Source: Flammula alnicola (taxonomy: Eukaryota > Basidiomycota > Agaricomycetes > Agaricales > Strophariaceae). Taken from it: DNA of 64,000 nt. The stretch is from the NCBI GenBank assembly GCA_015499995.1, contig JADNRV010000050.1, positions 62,001 to 126,000 on the forward strand. The letters run 5' to 3'. Below, piece after piece: positions 1-12,392 of the stretch; the first letter of the stretch is position 1; each line of letters begins with the position of its first letter. The notes under the pieces are model-generated. The model made no database searches. It had not been told where the DNA came from and saw only the letters and a list, made by a program, of their open reading frames with translations. The position numbers and the translations under genes are program-made.

Positions 1-1257
1 TAGCATAAACACTTACGAAAAAAATGGCAGGTCCTTGTGACTGTGGGCATATTAATCTAGCCTTTTGGGAAAGCAACCCAGAGGAAGATCAGAATGGAGA
101 AACCCAAATCTCACTCGAATGTGGAGTTCCATTCCTTCGCTACCCTGGTGCTGCGTGACAATTTCTTCATAAAAAACAGGACGTTTAAGACCCTGAGTAC
201 TGAGTATTTATCTCGTGTCCCATTCATTGGGTGTATTCATATGCAGCCAGGCTTTGAAAACCTGACATGCCCAAAACCCGTGATACGTTCTATTACCGGA
301 TGGCATAAGTTTCATTCATGGTCAGAATCTCATGCACGGCAGTCGTGAGTGCGTGTCCCAGGATGAATTGTAAATCGAGATATTCAGGGGCTTGCCGACG
401 CGGCGTTTCGTGGTGTTGCAAAGGAGTCTCCTTGCTCTGCATACATTCAAGACAAGGTCGGACCTTCCATGGATCCATTGGGCAGTACTCGTGTCTGCTG
501 TGTCCTAGACTCCTTCAAGACGACACGTTCACGAACACATCGCATACCAAAAAGGATATATCATCAGCGTGATCTAGGATAAGCTCAGTCCGAACTTCTC
601 GTGTCCTGTTCGCGGCCAAGACTGGAGATAGTAGACACACAAGACTGAAATAACTCCAGAGAACCCAGCTAGTATAGTTGGCGCCTCAAGAGCATATTCT
701 GCAAAGGGCTTAATGTTCTCTTCAAGACAAGTCCGAAGTTGTCGTGTCCACTTTATGCCAGAGATGCATATTCTAAACTTGAAACGAAAACGATGCAAGT
801 CCAATTCCATGTATGTTCCATGTAGCACAGCAGCAGGGTCCATAAAACATATAGCTGAGAGAAGATTAATTGGTGGGAGTTTGGGGTTTGAGCGCTTGAG
901 CGCTGAGCGTCGAACAAATTTGGATTCTGAGGGCCTGCAATTTCAGGCCGAATTTAGGTGCGCACTGTAGCCGTTACGTGAACCGCACGGGCCGCGAGTG
1001 GGAAAAGACGGGACGAGTTCCGGAACGACACAGGACAACTTGTCAAATTTACTTCCAGTGTCCAATATCCAGCGTCGAGGAAATGAAGGCGGAGAAAGGC
1101 AAACTGACAAGCAGACAAAATGGAACGTGAGTCTGTATTGAGTGTCAATAGATAACGTGGATTGAAATTCGACAGCGATACATGCTCACTAGCAACCGAC
1201 AGACAACTCGTATGAAACATGAAAGCAAGAAACTAGTCTAGAGTGAATTAAGCGATG
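1..1257. other. Left flank, no gene recognised
   Basis: Only short open frames occur here on either strand, none with a recognisable domain or convincing splice pattern. Two short similar stretches near 588 and 730 (gtccgaa, then cgtgtcc) hint at old repeat sequence. I see no RNA gene. Confidence 0.5.
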
Positions 1258-1439
1258 CAATGGCGATGTTATCGCACGCGACCAAAGTCGACGTCAGCCT
1301 GGATCGAGGCTTCTCACGCGATACAATGATGGTGGTCTGTGGTGCGGCGTTCTGGTTTGCGCTATGGAACTGGGAAGGACAGCCTGATGTGGTTTTGTCC
1401 ATTGACTCGGACTCCATCGCCTTGCTGCGTAGCAGAGAG

Positions 1440-1560
1440 GCTTCTCCCGGTCTAAATTCACTATATAAGGAAGGACTTTTGTCCCATTGTTTGTTTGGTT
1501 TGGATGGTTACGTCTTCCTGTCAATCACCACCAAATAAAAGTTTGTACCCATTCAACTTG
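1440..1560 (+). repeat. LTR-like repeat unit at the left insertion edge
   Basis: A TATA-like tatataagg at about 1462 is followed by a unit from 1477 to 1560 that contains aataaaa (about 1534) and ends cattcaacttg. The same unit is found, in the same orientation, directly after the right end of the large element and once more behind that. The TATA plus polyadenylation-like layout resembles the R/U5 part of an LTR, but no LTR boundaries or TSD were established. Its value is that it marks the pre-insertion sequence on both sides. Confidence 0.5.
1558..1560. other. Putative 3-bp target-site duplication (left), TTG
   Basis: TTG lies directly outside the CACTGCTGGC terminus. TTG also directly follows the right terminus (40602-40604). 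In the uninterrupted repeat unit near 40690 the site reads cattcaacTTGaattcgag, so one TTG becomes two on insertion. CACTA elements characteristically duplicate 3 bp. Confidence 0.75.
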
Positions 1561-2247
1561 CACTGCTGGCACCGACACTTTTTTTTTCAAGAAACAGCAC
1601 CAAAAAGAAATCACTGATGGATTTTTATTCATGTTTGGAAGGAAAACAGGTAAGATGTTTGACAAAGAAAATAATTAAAAATAGAAGACCTGTTTTTAAA
1701 CTGTTTCGGTAATTTATATGTCGCATTTTATTATAAAATTTCTTTTCAAAACATCATCAAAACAGGACTAATGTTTGCCTAATGTTTCAAAATAAAATAT
1801 GTGACATGTTTCTTTGTTTTTTTTTTAGAGAAACAGGTAAGCTATTTATGAAAGCTGTTTTTTTTCAATACAGATCTTCTTTATGTTATAGATACATCTA
1901 TGAAAAACAGGTTTTATATATTGTAAAGTTACAGGAACAAAAAAAATGTGTTATGTTTGCCAAAGAAACAGGTCAAGAAACAGTCATCACCTCGCTCATC
2001 GTGTCGACAAGCGTGTCGATGAGCACGCGATAAGCGTCTGATAAGGGACTCCCTTCAGTGGCAAAGTTCAGTTTGACGCCACAGGCGATCATCAAGATAG
2101 ACCAATGAGTGACGCCGCATAAAACAGCAAAGCGCATCATACCATCCGCGTTCGCAAATGGAATATAATTGCGCGCCTTCAATGTTCAGTCATCACATTT
2201 GTTGATATCCAGGTTGACTGCAATCGCAATAGCAGAGAGCCGATTGC
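1561..2247 (+). repeat. Left terminal inverted repeat
   Basis: Inverted copy of 39913-40601. The outer 400 bp are AT-rich and near-identical to the right copy; the inner 250 bp differ at about 17 sites. AAACAGG-type motifs recur at about 1643-1650, 1689-1697 (reverse complement), 1758-1766, 1830-1837, 1903-1911, 1931-1935 and 1965-1972. Such clustered subterminal motifs are where CACTA transposases bind in characterised elements. Inner short frames (for example near 1973-2182) are repeat sequence, not supported genes. Confidence 0.85.
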
Positions 2248-2369
2248 CACATACATATTTCAGCAACAAGAGAGTATGTAATGGAAACCTTCTAATGTAC
2301 ATTTTGAATGGGACATGCGTTGGACGGCGGACGCGTTGGCAGTCCCAGCGAGATACCCGTCAGGTGCAT

Positions 2370-5300
2370 AGGTGTTCCATGACATCGGAGGTAAGCGAGT
2401 ACGGGGTTGCCCTGCGAGTCATCCTGCTGGAAGTCGACGGACCCAACCTTGATGAGAACCTTCAGTTGATTGCGAACAAAGATGTCGCCAGAGACAGAGA
2501 CGTTGCGGTTGGCAGTCCTGTCCTTGAAGAACACTTGAGACTGGATACGGAAAATCAGGGAAGTGCCAGCGAGAAGAGGAGATGACTCGTTCTCCCATTC
2601 GAACCATTCTTTCGACTGCAAGACTCCAACGTCTGCGTTGGTCTCAACAGTAACCGAGTAGTCAGGTTCCTCCGTAGTATCGAAGGTGTTCTCGTAGTCG
2701 CTGAAACAACCACGATATAAGAACGCTGAAACAACTTCGATGACGCGTTGGCCTCGACGAGAAACGTAGCCCTTGACTTTGACGGTCTTTCCTTCGGGGG
2801 CGTTGATGACCGAGACGATGCGAGCCTCAGCCTTGCAGACATCGCCAGCCTCTAAAGGTTTAGCTCCATCAACCATGCGGAAGCCGTTGGAGAGATGCAC
2901 AAGCTTGAGGAGGGTCTCCGTCGATAGCATTGGGGAAGATAGACTTCATAATGGCCTACACATAATGTAAGAAGCAGCAAAAAGATAAGACAAAAATATC
3001 GAACATACCTGCGAGCCTGTAACGATGGCAAAGTCCATAGGAGCCTGAACCTTCTCATTCCTGACAGTCTTAAACGACTCTCCTTGATTGCCGACGACAG
3101 CGCAGAACTGCTCGACATCTTCTGCCTTGATGACGACTTCGGGGCCAACAAACTTCTCGCGGATGTCAATTGCAGGAAGGACCTCGTTGTCACCATACCA
3201 CAGCTTCCAGTAGAATTCCTTGATGCGCTGATTGCGGCCAGTAGCAATCTCGTGGATGGGGGCAAAGCCTTGGGAAGGCTTGTACACAAATTGAAGGGCA
3301 AGGGGGATGAAGCTGCCGCGGCGCTCCTCAAAGATCGAGATGTTGATCAGCTTGCTGTCCTTAGCATACAATATTTCAACAGCCTTGAAGTTGTCGATAT
3401 GCTCGCCATAAGAACGAGCAGCGCCGTAGACGCTGACGGAGGTAAGAAGGGAGCCGGTGTACTTGACGATGACTTTCTGTCCGGCACGAGGGGCGAGGAC
3501 GCGGCGAAGAGGGTTGTCAATGTACGAAGTGCCTTGAACAATTATACTCGAAGTCACAAGAGCGCGGAGCCAGCTGAGTGCCTGGCCGCCCAAGGTTTCG
3601 AGCCAAACCAAAGTTTCAGGCAGAGTAGATCCGAATTCAAAGGTGACGCTGTTGCCACTCTCCGTGCGGACGACACCAGAAACATTCTTCGCGACCGCCT
3701 TGGGCGCGACAGCGAGATAATCGATGGTTGGCATGGCAGAAACGTCGCCGCCATATTTGCGCTCAAGAAGGCGTTGGATAAGAGATTTATTGATGTTGCC
3801 AAGCAAATCCTTGATGCGCTCATCCTTCACGACAGACCATTTCGCAGCCACGGGGCCTTGCAAAATGCACACGCGCTGAGGGTCTTGATCGAAAACTGCA
3901 TCAATGTCTTCAGCGGCCCAGAGAGAGTCCTGAAATTATCATTGTCAGCAATTTGTTAAAACTGAAAGTTGCAAACAGGCACCTTCTTGAACCAGACCTC
4001 AAAGGTAGCATCGAGCACAGGAATGAATCGAACCAGTTTCTGCCCCGGCCTCTGAGAAATGGCCAGGAAGAACGCGGCATCCTCAGCTGCAAGGAGCTGC
4101 TCCGTCGCGAGAGGGTATTTCTTGAAGAATGTCTCGACGAAAGGAAGAGGGTTGTCCAACAGCGAGAAGTTCTGAAGCAACGAGGGCTTGTGTCCTCCAC
4201 CATTCACACCCGCAAAGCGCTCCTCCACCCGCCTGAGCCAGTCGCCCACCAAATTCCTCAACAAGGTGTCGACCCATCGCTTCTGATGAGCGACAAACAT
4301 CAAATGCACCATCCGAAAGACAGTTTCCTCGTAGGTCATGTCGCTGAGATCAGACGCAACGCTGCCATCCTTCTTCCACCCAAACCAAGGCTTCGCTCCT
4401 TGTTCAACTTGGCGATGATTTCATCCTTGCGCTCGGCCAACCACAAAGCCCGCTTCTCCTTCGGCATCTTGAAGACAGTGTCGTCGAATTCCTTCCACAA
4501 TTTGACAGCCCTCGTCGCAACCTTGTGGATAGGTTCGCCCAACTCCGAGCGGAGGTGAGGATGCCACCGGTGGGTTTGGTGTAGGTGCCTTCCCAAGCAC
4601 CATCATCGACGCCAGCAGCAGCGACAATCAAGTCCTTCACCGACGAGCTCGTATGAGCCTCCTTGGCGACCATGACGTGACTGGCGAACAAGAAGCCATC
4701 GAAAGGCATCGGCTGAACGCTGAAACGTTCGACAGACCAGTCACCGGTCAGGTATTCCCAGACATCTTCAGCGGATCCGAATCCTGAGCCGCCAACGAGG
4801 GAGATGTTGGGGTGCTGGCGAATGGAACGATAAGTCGCCAGGACCGGTTGATGGAAGTCTTCGAAGGAGTGATGGCCACCTGCACGACCACCAGTCCACT
4901 GCATGATAATCGGAAAATCGGGGTTGGCGGCAGCGATGTTGATGACTTGACGAATGTCGTCAACGGAGCCAGGCTTGAAAGCAACGTGCTTAATACCAGC
5001 ACCCCTCAAACCCTCGATGATTTCGACGGCCTTCTCGGTGGTAGGAATGCCAGCAGCAACACAGAAGCCTTCAACAGGAAGACCCTCCTTCCTCATCTCC
5101 TGCCACAGAGGGAACTGGAAAGTGAACTGACGAGGGTTGATGTACAAGGCATTGAGGGTGATACCGACACCAGCCGGAATGAGCTTCTGAATCTCGGCAA
5201 CCTTGGAGCGCAAGGCAGCGGCGTTGTAGTGACCACCGCCGGCTAATTCGATATGATAACCAGCGTCTAGGACAGTGCTCACGAAGCCAGCTTTGATGGT

Positions 5301-5985
5301 AGAGGGTGTCATGCCAGCAACCATAATTGGGGGTTTGCCGAGGAGGCGAGAGAAGGGCGTATCGAGGTGGAGTTCGCTATCGCTGAAGAAAAGAAAATTA
5401 GATCTCACACAATGGCTCGAAGCTCATCAAAAGACATACCTCGTGCGCACTAGACTTGGAGACCATTTCTTGCTCCACCACTCTTCGGACTTGACACCGA
5501 GCGAGCTATAGAGCTCGGCATCACCTTTGCCTTTCTCGCCGACAACAATGACATGGACGCCACGGCCGTCGAAATTTCTGGCGGTCAAGGGGCCGATACC
5601 ACTCAATCCACCGGGTCCGAAGTCGATGGCATGGGTAGCAGTCTCAGGAAAATCGGCTGCCTTGGTCCAGTGGATAGGCGAGGTAAAGATTTGCTCGCAG
5701 AGAGAGCGCGTAACGGAAGAACTAAGCTGGCGCATATCTGAACCTATAGAAATGGAATATGAGTCTTCTGGTCATCTATCAGTAATAAACGAAAAACGAA
5801 CCATCTTCTGTGTTATAAACAGGTATCTTCAAGTCCTTCGCATCCCACAACTCCTCGCCTTCCAAATCCTCTTCGATGAGCTTGATTGGTTTCTGGTAGG
5901 ATGGACCATTGTTAGAGGACAAAGCAGAGGAAAAGGGTCCGGCGTACTTACGAATAAACGAGCGAGACGATGATGGGTACTGAAG
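2370..5985 (-). pseudogene. Fatty acid synthase fragment (end of AT, ER and DH domains), broken
   Basis: Read on the minus strand, the order is the end of the acetyl-transferase domain (PVYNTEDG, then THAIDFGPGG near 5640), a full enoyl-reductase domain (PIMVAGMTPSTIKAGF and IELAGGGHYN near 5200-5330) and a dehydratase region to about 2370. This matches fungal type I FAS, beta-subunit order AT-ER-DH. Introns survive near 5940, 5750, 3935 and 2985, so this is a DNA-level copy. It is dead: single-base or small indels break the frame near 4557, 4400 and 2915, and both ends are missing (start and catalytic part of AT; malonyl/palmitoyl transferase and everything after). Past about 2370 the reading frame runs into unrelated sequence. 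Confidence 0.85.
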
Positions 5986-7437
5986 GAGAATGAAGGTCAG
6001 TCAGCGCCAAAGGTGTCTGAGGTAGTCTTGATTTTCTGTGATTTCTGAAAAAGCAGTGATCAGCACTGTGCTGAATGACTAACGTACTTGTATTTACCTC
6101 TGCAACAGTCAGGCTTCCCTACACGTCTAAACGCAGCACAGATTGATTGGTAGTCGCTGGAAGAAGACATTAGTACATTGAAGGACACGAGAAATTCAAA
6201 TGTGGAGAGGAATATTGGGATGTAGGTGCGAGAAAAGGCTTACACACATCGAAGTCACGGACATTGTCCTAGAGTGATAATCTTGCACGCCGACACTTGA
6301 GCCGCGCCGTGCATGTCTCCTCCCCTGTCCAACCACCTACCACGCTCCGAGCATGATAGGCATGTCGCCTTCTTGATAACGCACTGCGAGATGGGTGAGT
6401 ACCTTGGGCCTTCTCTATGGACAGATACAACACTTACATGTATTGTCTGTATCCCAGCTGCTCCACGAACGCTGTATCCCAACTGCGAGCCCGTAAGTAC
6501 ACTCTTCGAATGCCTAGAAATGCCCACTGTTGTATCCTGCTCTTGAACGTTTGCTTGCTGACTTGTTTTCGGTAGTACTGGGCTCTTCAACGATGAGAAC
6601 GAGAGGCTTGAGGAACGAGGCTGGTGGTCTGCAAGTCCATCCCGTCATCTACCTGTTGCGCCGAGCACCGAGCTATCAAGCACAGGCTATACTCGTCGTA
6701 CCCAACATTCGAATGACAGGTCAGTTGCGAGGTGTTGTCATTGTTAGCTGGTAAACGCAGAATAAGGTGAGTAGTTGAACATCACATTCCGTGTCCGAGG
6801 AGACTTACCTCATAGACTCTGTCTTGCCCACTCTTTTTTCACATATCTGCTGTTATTCTTCGAATGCACAAGGGTCGGTGGCACCTGGATGCCTCCGTTA
6901 CCCCACTCTGAGCATTATGGGCACCTCTCCTCCCCGACAACATGCTGCCTGTAACTCGAAAGCCTGGTTGAAGAGAAGAGAAGAATGCTGGAGGACAGCG
7001 TATGATGACACGGAGGTTGTACGTACCTCTGCTTCTGCGCTACTCTCGACGGTTGCGGAGCCGATTTCTCGGATGATGCTGGCACAATGGGGCTGGACGA
7101 GAACGCTGCAAAGCAAGAGAGGTAAGTTGTTAGGTCCAGTTCTCGTGATCGATCTAACACCTACCTGCATCAGCAGCATCTTACCCATTCCGCGAACCCC
7201 TCATCCCAGCTTCCAGCCCATAAGTACAACTTTGCATGCCTATGAACGACGAATGAATGACGCCGGTGTCTGTGCGCTGGTACGTGCCCCTGTGTGCTAT
7301 GTGTCGAACATGTTTGCTGAGTCGCCTTCAGCAAGTGCCATGGTCGTCAACGAGGACGGGAGGCCTGAGGAGCGAGACAGATAAGCAATCCTGATCTTAT
7401 GCACCTATCACTTACGCACTTGAACGCAGGTATTATT
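5986..7437. other. Unassigned stretch with a diverged internal duplication
   Basis: No gene is supported. On the plus strand, 6300-6640 and 6890-7385 share a series of words in the same order (tctcctccccg, a ccgcgaac/cacgaacg block, agcccataagtac/agcccgtaagtac, gaggcttgagga/gaggcctgagga). This suggests an old tandem duplication. Short frames here, up to 197 codons, show no recognisable domain. Confidence 0.35.
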
Positions 7438-8270
7438 TTATGAGATACAACTTATAGGATTATCGAGGCGAAAAGTCGAACGAATGTGGAATAAGTAATA
7501 AAGTATATGGTAAGCGAAGAGAGAAAATAACGGCCAAGCAATTGACGTCACTGCGTCACATCCTTCAACATCGTCCGACATCGTCCTGACCACGGCTTTC
7601 AGGATTTGATGAACTTCAACCCTTTTGGAACGGAGAAGCGGGCCCTTTGCTGAACCCTTTGAATGAACCTGTGTCAATAGGTCAGCATCCAGAATGCAAA
7701 GTGCTATGGTTCGGATTTAACTCACTTTTTGGCAGCATAGTCCGCAAGATGCCCGTCCCTTGGACCCAAGTTAACTAATTCATCGGATAATCCCTTCTTC
7801 ATCACGACGACGTCGCCCTTCCAATGTGAATTTTTCCATCGCCGGATGCTCTCGTTCTGTCGTAGTCGGCAATGGTTTTTAACGAAGACATGAAAGCGGG
7901 TCTCTTTCCTCCTGTGTATGATCGTGACAACACCATCGTGGATTCTTGGTTGCAGTCGATGTTCGGCCATGATGAGGTCGAGTCGAGGATTTCTGCTGAG
8001 GTTATTGGCTTGGACAAAGATATCCTTGAAGATAGGTCGGGCACCAGTGGCTTTGTAAAAGCGACTACGCAGTCTGATGGTAATGTCCTGGAATCCTATT
8101 AGCAGGGTACAACCACCAAATGGAATGAAGTAATCACTTTCGTGCTTGGCTTGAATGGAGGGAGAGCAGAGACCATGATGATCAGCGGGTTGGTACGGGT
8201 TGGTACAATGATGGATGGAAAGCGACTGGAGAGACGAAGAGAGTTCCAAGGAAGCACTCCAGCTTTTCAA
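7438..8270 (-). CDS. Hypothetical protein, two exons
   Basis: Exon 1 (8270-7722) ends ADYAAKK at a GTGAGT donor; a 50-60 bp intron leads to exon 2, which continues VHSKGSAKGPLLRSK in frame and stops at 7438. The spliced product is about 250 residues. The core (SIRRWKNSHWKGDVVVM, then LVNLGPRDGHLADYAAKK) has the look of a small conserved family I associate with agaricomycete genomes, of unknown function; that association is from memory and unverified. No signal peptide or membrane segment is evident. The first methionine could be too early, as the N-terminal 30 residues look non-conserved. It lies inside the large element between the FAS relic and the coiled-coil gene and points away from the latter. 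Confidence 0.45.
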
Positions 8271-8450
8271 GTACGTCTCTTTGATTTCGAGTTTCTTTGT
8301 TGGCTTAACCCCCTTTCAAGGACGATTGTCACAATTGCCACTCCACGGTTCATTTTCCACAAATGTAAAGCGACCTGACGAAGGCGCAATCGTCTTATAT
8401 AGCCCTGCATTTTACCACTATTCTTCCTTCTCTTTCTGATCCTCCAAATC

Positions 8451-11400
8451 ATGTTTGGAGGATTTTTCTCCCGCAATGGGGCTGAAGCAGACGAAGAGAT
8501 GGCTCTTACCGCTATCCATGGGTCAGGGGAACATACCGACACTTCATCCGGAGAACACGCCGCCACTCCGATGGAAGATCACCCATCCAATACAGCAATG
8601 CTCGGGGCTATTTCTCAAGTCTTTTCCCCTGTACTCTCTCTCCCACTTTACAATCGGCCCACAAGGTCGATCCTTCCACCCGCGCGGAGGGCCAGGCCTG
8701 AACCATCTGACTTGCCATCTGGCTCTAATCAGGGCCGCAAGCGTGAAAGAGATGATGACCAGAAAGGCGATGACAACGACATTTCCGAGTACGAAGAATC
8801 GAAAGTAAGCTTCAGTCCATTTTTAATGACTCCATTTCTGACATGTTTGGTCAGACTCCGACCTACCACACTAAGACCAAGGTCAGAATTCTAGAACCTG
8901 CCAATGCCAAGCAGCAGCAAGAAGAGGTGAAGTAAATCTCCAACTGTTCGATATGGTATCGTTAACAAAACCACGGACAACCAGCTTGATCAAAAAACGG
9001 CCGAACTGAGAAGGGCGATAGAGGAGAAGCGATCTCTTGAACAGCAACTAGCCGACATGTCAGTGAATTTGAAGACGGTATGCATTTCGATCTCTGTCGT
9101 AGATATTCTGTTGAAGTCTTTCGCGACAGTCTGCTCTTTCGCATGGGATAGCGAAGAAGGAGCTCCAGGAAACACGGCAGAAAATCCATGATATTTCGAG
9201 CCAGCTCGACGCAGTGTGTTCATTATACTCTCGAATTTTTAATCATTTCGCTAATGCGTTCAAATGAAAGGTGACTCAGTCAGAAGAAGCTCGCAACTCC
9301 GAATTATCTCAAGAGAGGCTACTCAACGAGGATTTACGCAATCAACTCAGGGTAGAGCAAGACGGGAGGGAAAAGGCTACTGTTCTTGTGGAGGATACCA
9401 GAAGGAAGGCGGAAGCGGCTATCGTCCGGGAAAGAGAGGAAGAACGCGCGAAGGCAGACCAGGAGGCGAATGAGACATATCTTAAAGCCTTACAGCAGGC
9501 CATGAAGGAGGAAAGAGAGAAGTGTGAACGGCAGGCAAAATCACATCTCGACAAGACTACCAAAGACTTGAAGGAGATGTATGAAAATATCATACAAGGT
9601 ATTTCATGCCAACTCGACACGGTGCGTTCATTCTACTGCTGAAATTTCAATCATTCCGCTAATGCGTTCAAATGAAAGATGACTCAGTCAGAAGAAGCTC
9701 GCAACTCCGAATTATCTCAAGAGAGGCTACTCAACGAGGATTTACGCAATCAACTCAGGGTAGAGCAAGACGGGAGGGAAGGGGCTAGTGTTCTCGTGGA
9801 GGATATCAGAAGAGAGGCGGAAGCGGCTACCATCCGGGCAAGGGAGGAAGAACGCGCGAAGGCTGACCAGGAGGCGAATGAGAAATATCTTAACGCCTTG
9901 CTGCAGGCAAATGAGGAAAGAGAGAAGTGCGAGCGACAGGCGAAATCGGAGCATGACAAGGCCATACAAGATCTCAAGAAAGAAACGGCCGACATACTTG
10001 CTAAACTCAGAGAGACCGAAAGGCTTGCCAAAGAGCGCGAGGAAGTCCTGGAAGGCCAACAGGGACAGATCAATGCCAAGGATGCTTCACATCGTAAAGA
10101 GATCTCGGATTTAAAAGAGGAGCATCAACGGTTGATGGTAAGAGTGTTTAGCCACATTTCTACGCTCGGGGTTTCCAATTTGACCTCCAGGATATTCGGT
10201 CGCAATATTCGGAGCAAACTGCCCAAGCTGAGCGAGCACTGGCCGAAAACAAGAAGCGTCTCGAAGAGGAGGTCCAAAAGGTCACAGTAGGTTTTACCAG
10301 TCAAGATTTCACAGCTTTCCAAAACCTCACGAAATTTACCAGGCTTTGGAGGCACAGCTGAAAAGTATGCAGCAGCAAAGGCCCACTGGCGAAATGGCTA
10401 TGGAGGTGGATGGCGCGATGACGAGCCAAGGGCTAGGAAACCAGATCGACTCAGATCAGCTTAGGAAGCAGCAAGAAGAGATGCAGGTACGAGTAACACA
10501 CTTATTCAGGGCATCCGCTGACAGTTTTTCCCCAGAGACAGTTTAAAAGACGCAATGAAAGGCATCGCATCACCAAGAACACCAAGGGTAAAGCGCCGAT
10601 CTCTGGCAGGGTGAGTTGGCCCGTATCGCATTTCAACATTCTTGCTGACATTGCCAAGCAGATAATTCCACGCGGTTCGACTCCTGGTCCTTCACAAATC
10701 AGGGCTTCACCTTATCCTCAGCACAGTTCGACACCGGCGCCAACGCATGGAGCCTTTCCCTATCAACTTAACCCTCACAATAGAGACGAGTCTCCTCCAA
10801 TTATTCCCCCAGGTGATCATAACTGGGGTGCGACCCCTGGTCCTTCGCAAGTTACGGCTTCACCTTATCCTCAGCACAGTTCGACACCAGTGCATCATGG
10901 GGCTGCTCCCTATCGGCCTGACCCTCGAAATAGAGATGAGTCTCCTCCAATTATTCCCCCAGGTGATCATAACTGGGGTGTGACCCCTGGTCCTTCTCAT
11001 GTCCGGACTTCATCGAATCTAACACGCAGTTTGACATCTGCGCCCACGTATACGCCTGACTCTTTCAATAGAGGCCAGTCTCCTCCAATTGGTGCCCCAG
11101 GTGCTTATAGTCGCGGGTTGACCCCTGGTCTTCCACCCGGATCTGGCTTTGAACCAGCTTACAACTCCCATGCTGCGTGCCCACCACTCAATCCTAGTGA
11201 TGTTCCACAACAATCGTTGTCGAATTCTGATCCAGCAGCACTCGTCGCCTCTATAAGAGATCTCACAGAGGTGGTTGGCAACATGCGTCGCGAGTTTATC
11301 ACTCAAATGCAAACACCTCCGGTGACACCGTTTAAGTCAAGACAGGCGAAGGCCCACCCCTTTAAACCGCCATCCGCTCCGCGACCTCGCACCGAAGACC

Positions 11401-12364
11401 ATAATGAACTCATGGTATGAATTGCGATCTTTGATTTAACATGTACAGGCTCATCTCATTTTTGTCACAGAAAGACGTCCGCCGCGAGATGAACATAAGA
11501 CTTGGGATTGACAATGACAAGAACATTGATGCGGCCATTGCCAATGGTCACATAGCCCTACCCAAAGAAGCAGCCGACCTCGATGAAGGGAAGGCGGCTC
11601 CTCCTCCTCTGGATCCATTACGACCCTATTGGGACATCCCAAATTCCTTCTGGAATTTTCATCTGGCCACGCTTTTCGCGCACGAGCTTGTCAACGACAT
11701 ACCCGAGCTTGAAGAACATCGTAACGACATTATTGACCATTTCCTACAGCGGATCGCCACGCTCGCAGGGATTGCGAGAAAAAATCTTCCCAGAGATGGC
11801 GAGACGGAAGAAGAGGGCAAAAAGCGCAGAAAGCAAGCCGAAAAGGTCGAATTGCATGTCAAGAGAATCAAGACGCGACGAACTAATGTGAGTAATTCCA
11901 ACAAAGTTTAATCAAATATTTAAATTTATTTGCCATGACAGCTACACTACAATCGCGTTGAGAACTGTGAAACTTCAGATAAGCCCTTTGCCAAGTCGAT
12001 GGGCTATGCGCTTAAACGAATGGGGGTGGATGGAAACAGCTCTGACGAGACTGACGCCGACAATGGTACATATTCGGTCAGAGTTAAGGAATGGCGCAAT
12101 CCTAGGTGGAATTCCAAGTTCAAACGTGTCGACAAATTGCGTAAGGAAACCAATGCCTACGGCAATAAAAAGGGTGGGGGCCAGCCTACGGAACGACGTC
12201 GTTTGCGAGACCCACCCCGGAGTAGGAGCAAGGCTCCACAGGGATGGCCCGCAAATTGGTATTGCCCGGTGTGGCTCGACAGTCTTAGCCTCAAGTTGCG
12301 GAGGGCATTGAATGCGGCGTCTGATGAACCATTTCCTGAATCTGACGCAGATGACGATGAATAG
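8451..12364 (+). CDS. Large coiled-coil protein with proline-rich repeats, multi-exon
   Basis: The start is MFGGFFSRNGAEADEEM at 8451. At least ten GT-AG introns of about 50-75 bp join in-frame exons to the stop at 12362-12364. Order: acidic/basic N-terminal region with KRERDDDQKGDDND; a long Glu/Lys/Arg-rich coiled coil (about 8990-10480); a Pro/Ser region with repeated STPGPSQ...SPYPQHSSTP and RDESPPIIPPGDHNWG units (about 10680-11130); then a globular C-terminal part (KDVRREMNIRLGI, YWDIPNSFWNFHLATLF, GWPANWYCPVWLDSL) ending in an acidic tail. No known enzyme motif is seen. The C-terminal part may be a recurring agaricomycete domain of unknown function; this is inference. One coiled-coil exon with its intron is duplicated in tandem. 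No stop or frameshift was found on the assumed splice path, so it may be functional cargo. Confidence 0.6.
9207..9990 (+). repeat. Tandem duplication of an intron plus coiled-coil exon
   Basis: Two copies: intron plus exon at about 9213-9610 and at about 9621-9990. Both introns end ctaatgcgttcaaatgaaag and both exons open with TQSEEARNSELSQERLLNED. The exons stay similar through REEERAKADQEANE and EKCERQAKS, then diverge. Substitutions are scattered but the whole unit, intron included, is recognisable, so the duplication is at DNA level and fairly recent. Reading frame is kept, so it lengthens the coiled coil by roughly 115 residues. Confidence 0.8.
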
Positions 12365-12392
12365 GCTTCTGTAGATGTAACCTTGTAAATGA

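Noticed and set aside
1782..2033. Short frames inside the terminal inverted repeats
   Set aside because: AT-rich repeat sequence with subterminal motifs; not conserved as protein between the two copies.
3084..3959. 291-residue frame on the plus strand
   Set aside because: It is the exact antisense of the FAS dehydratase fragment.
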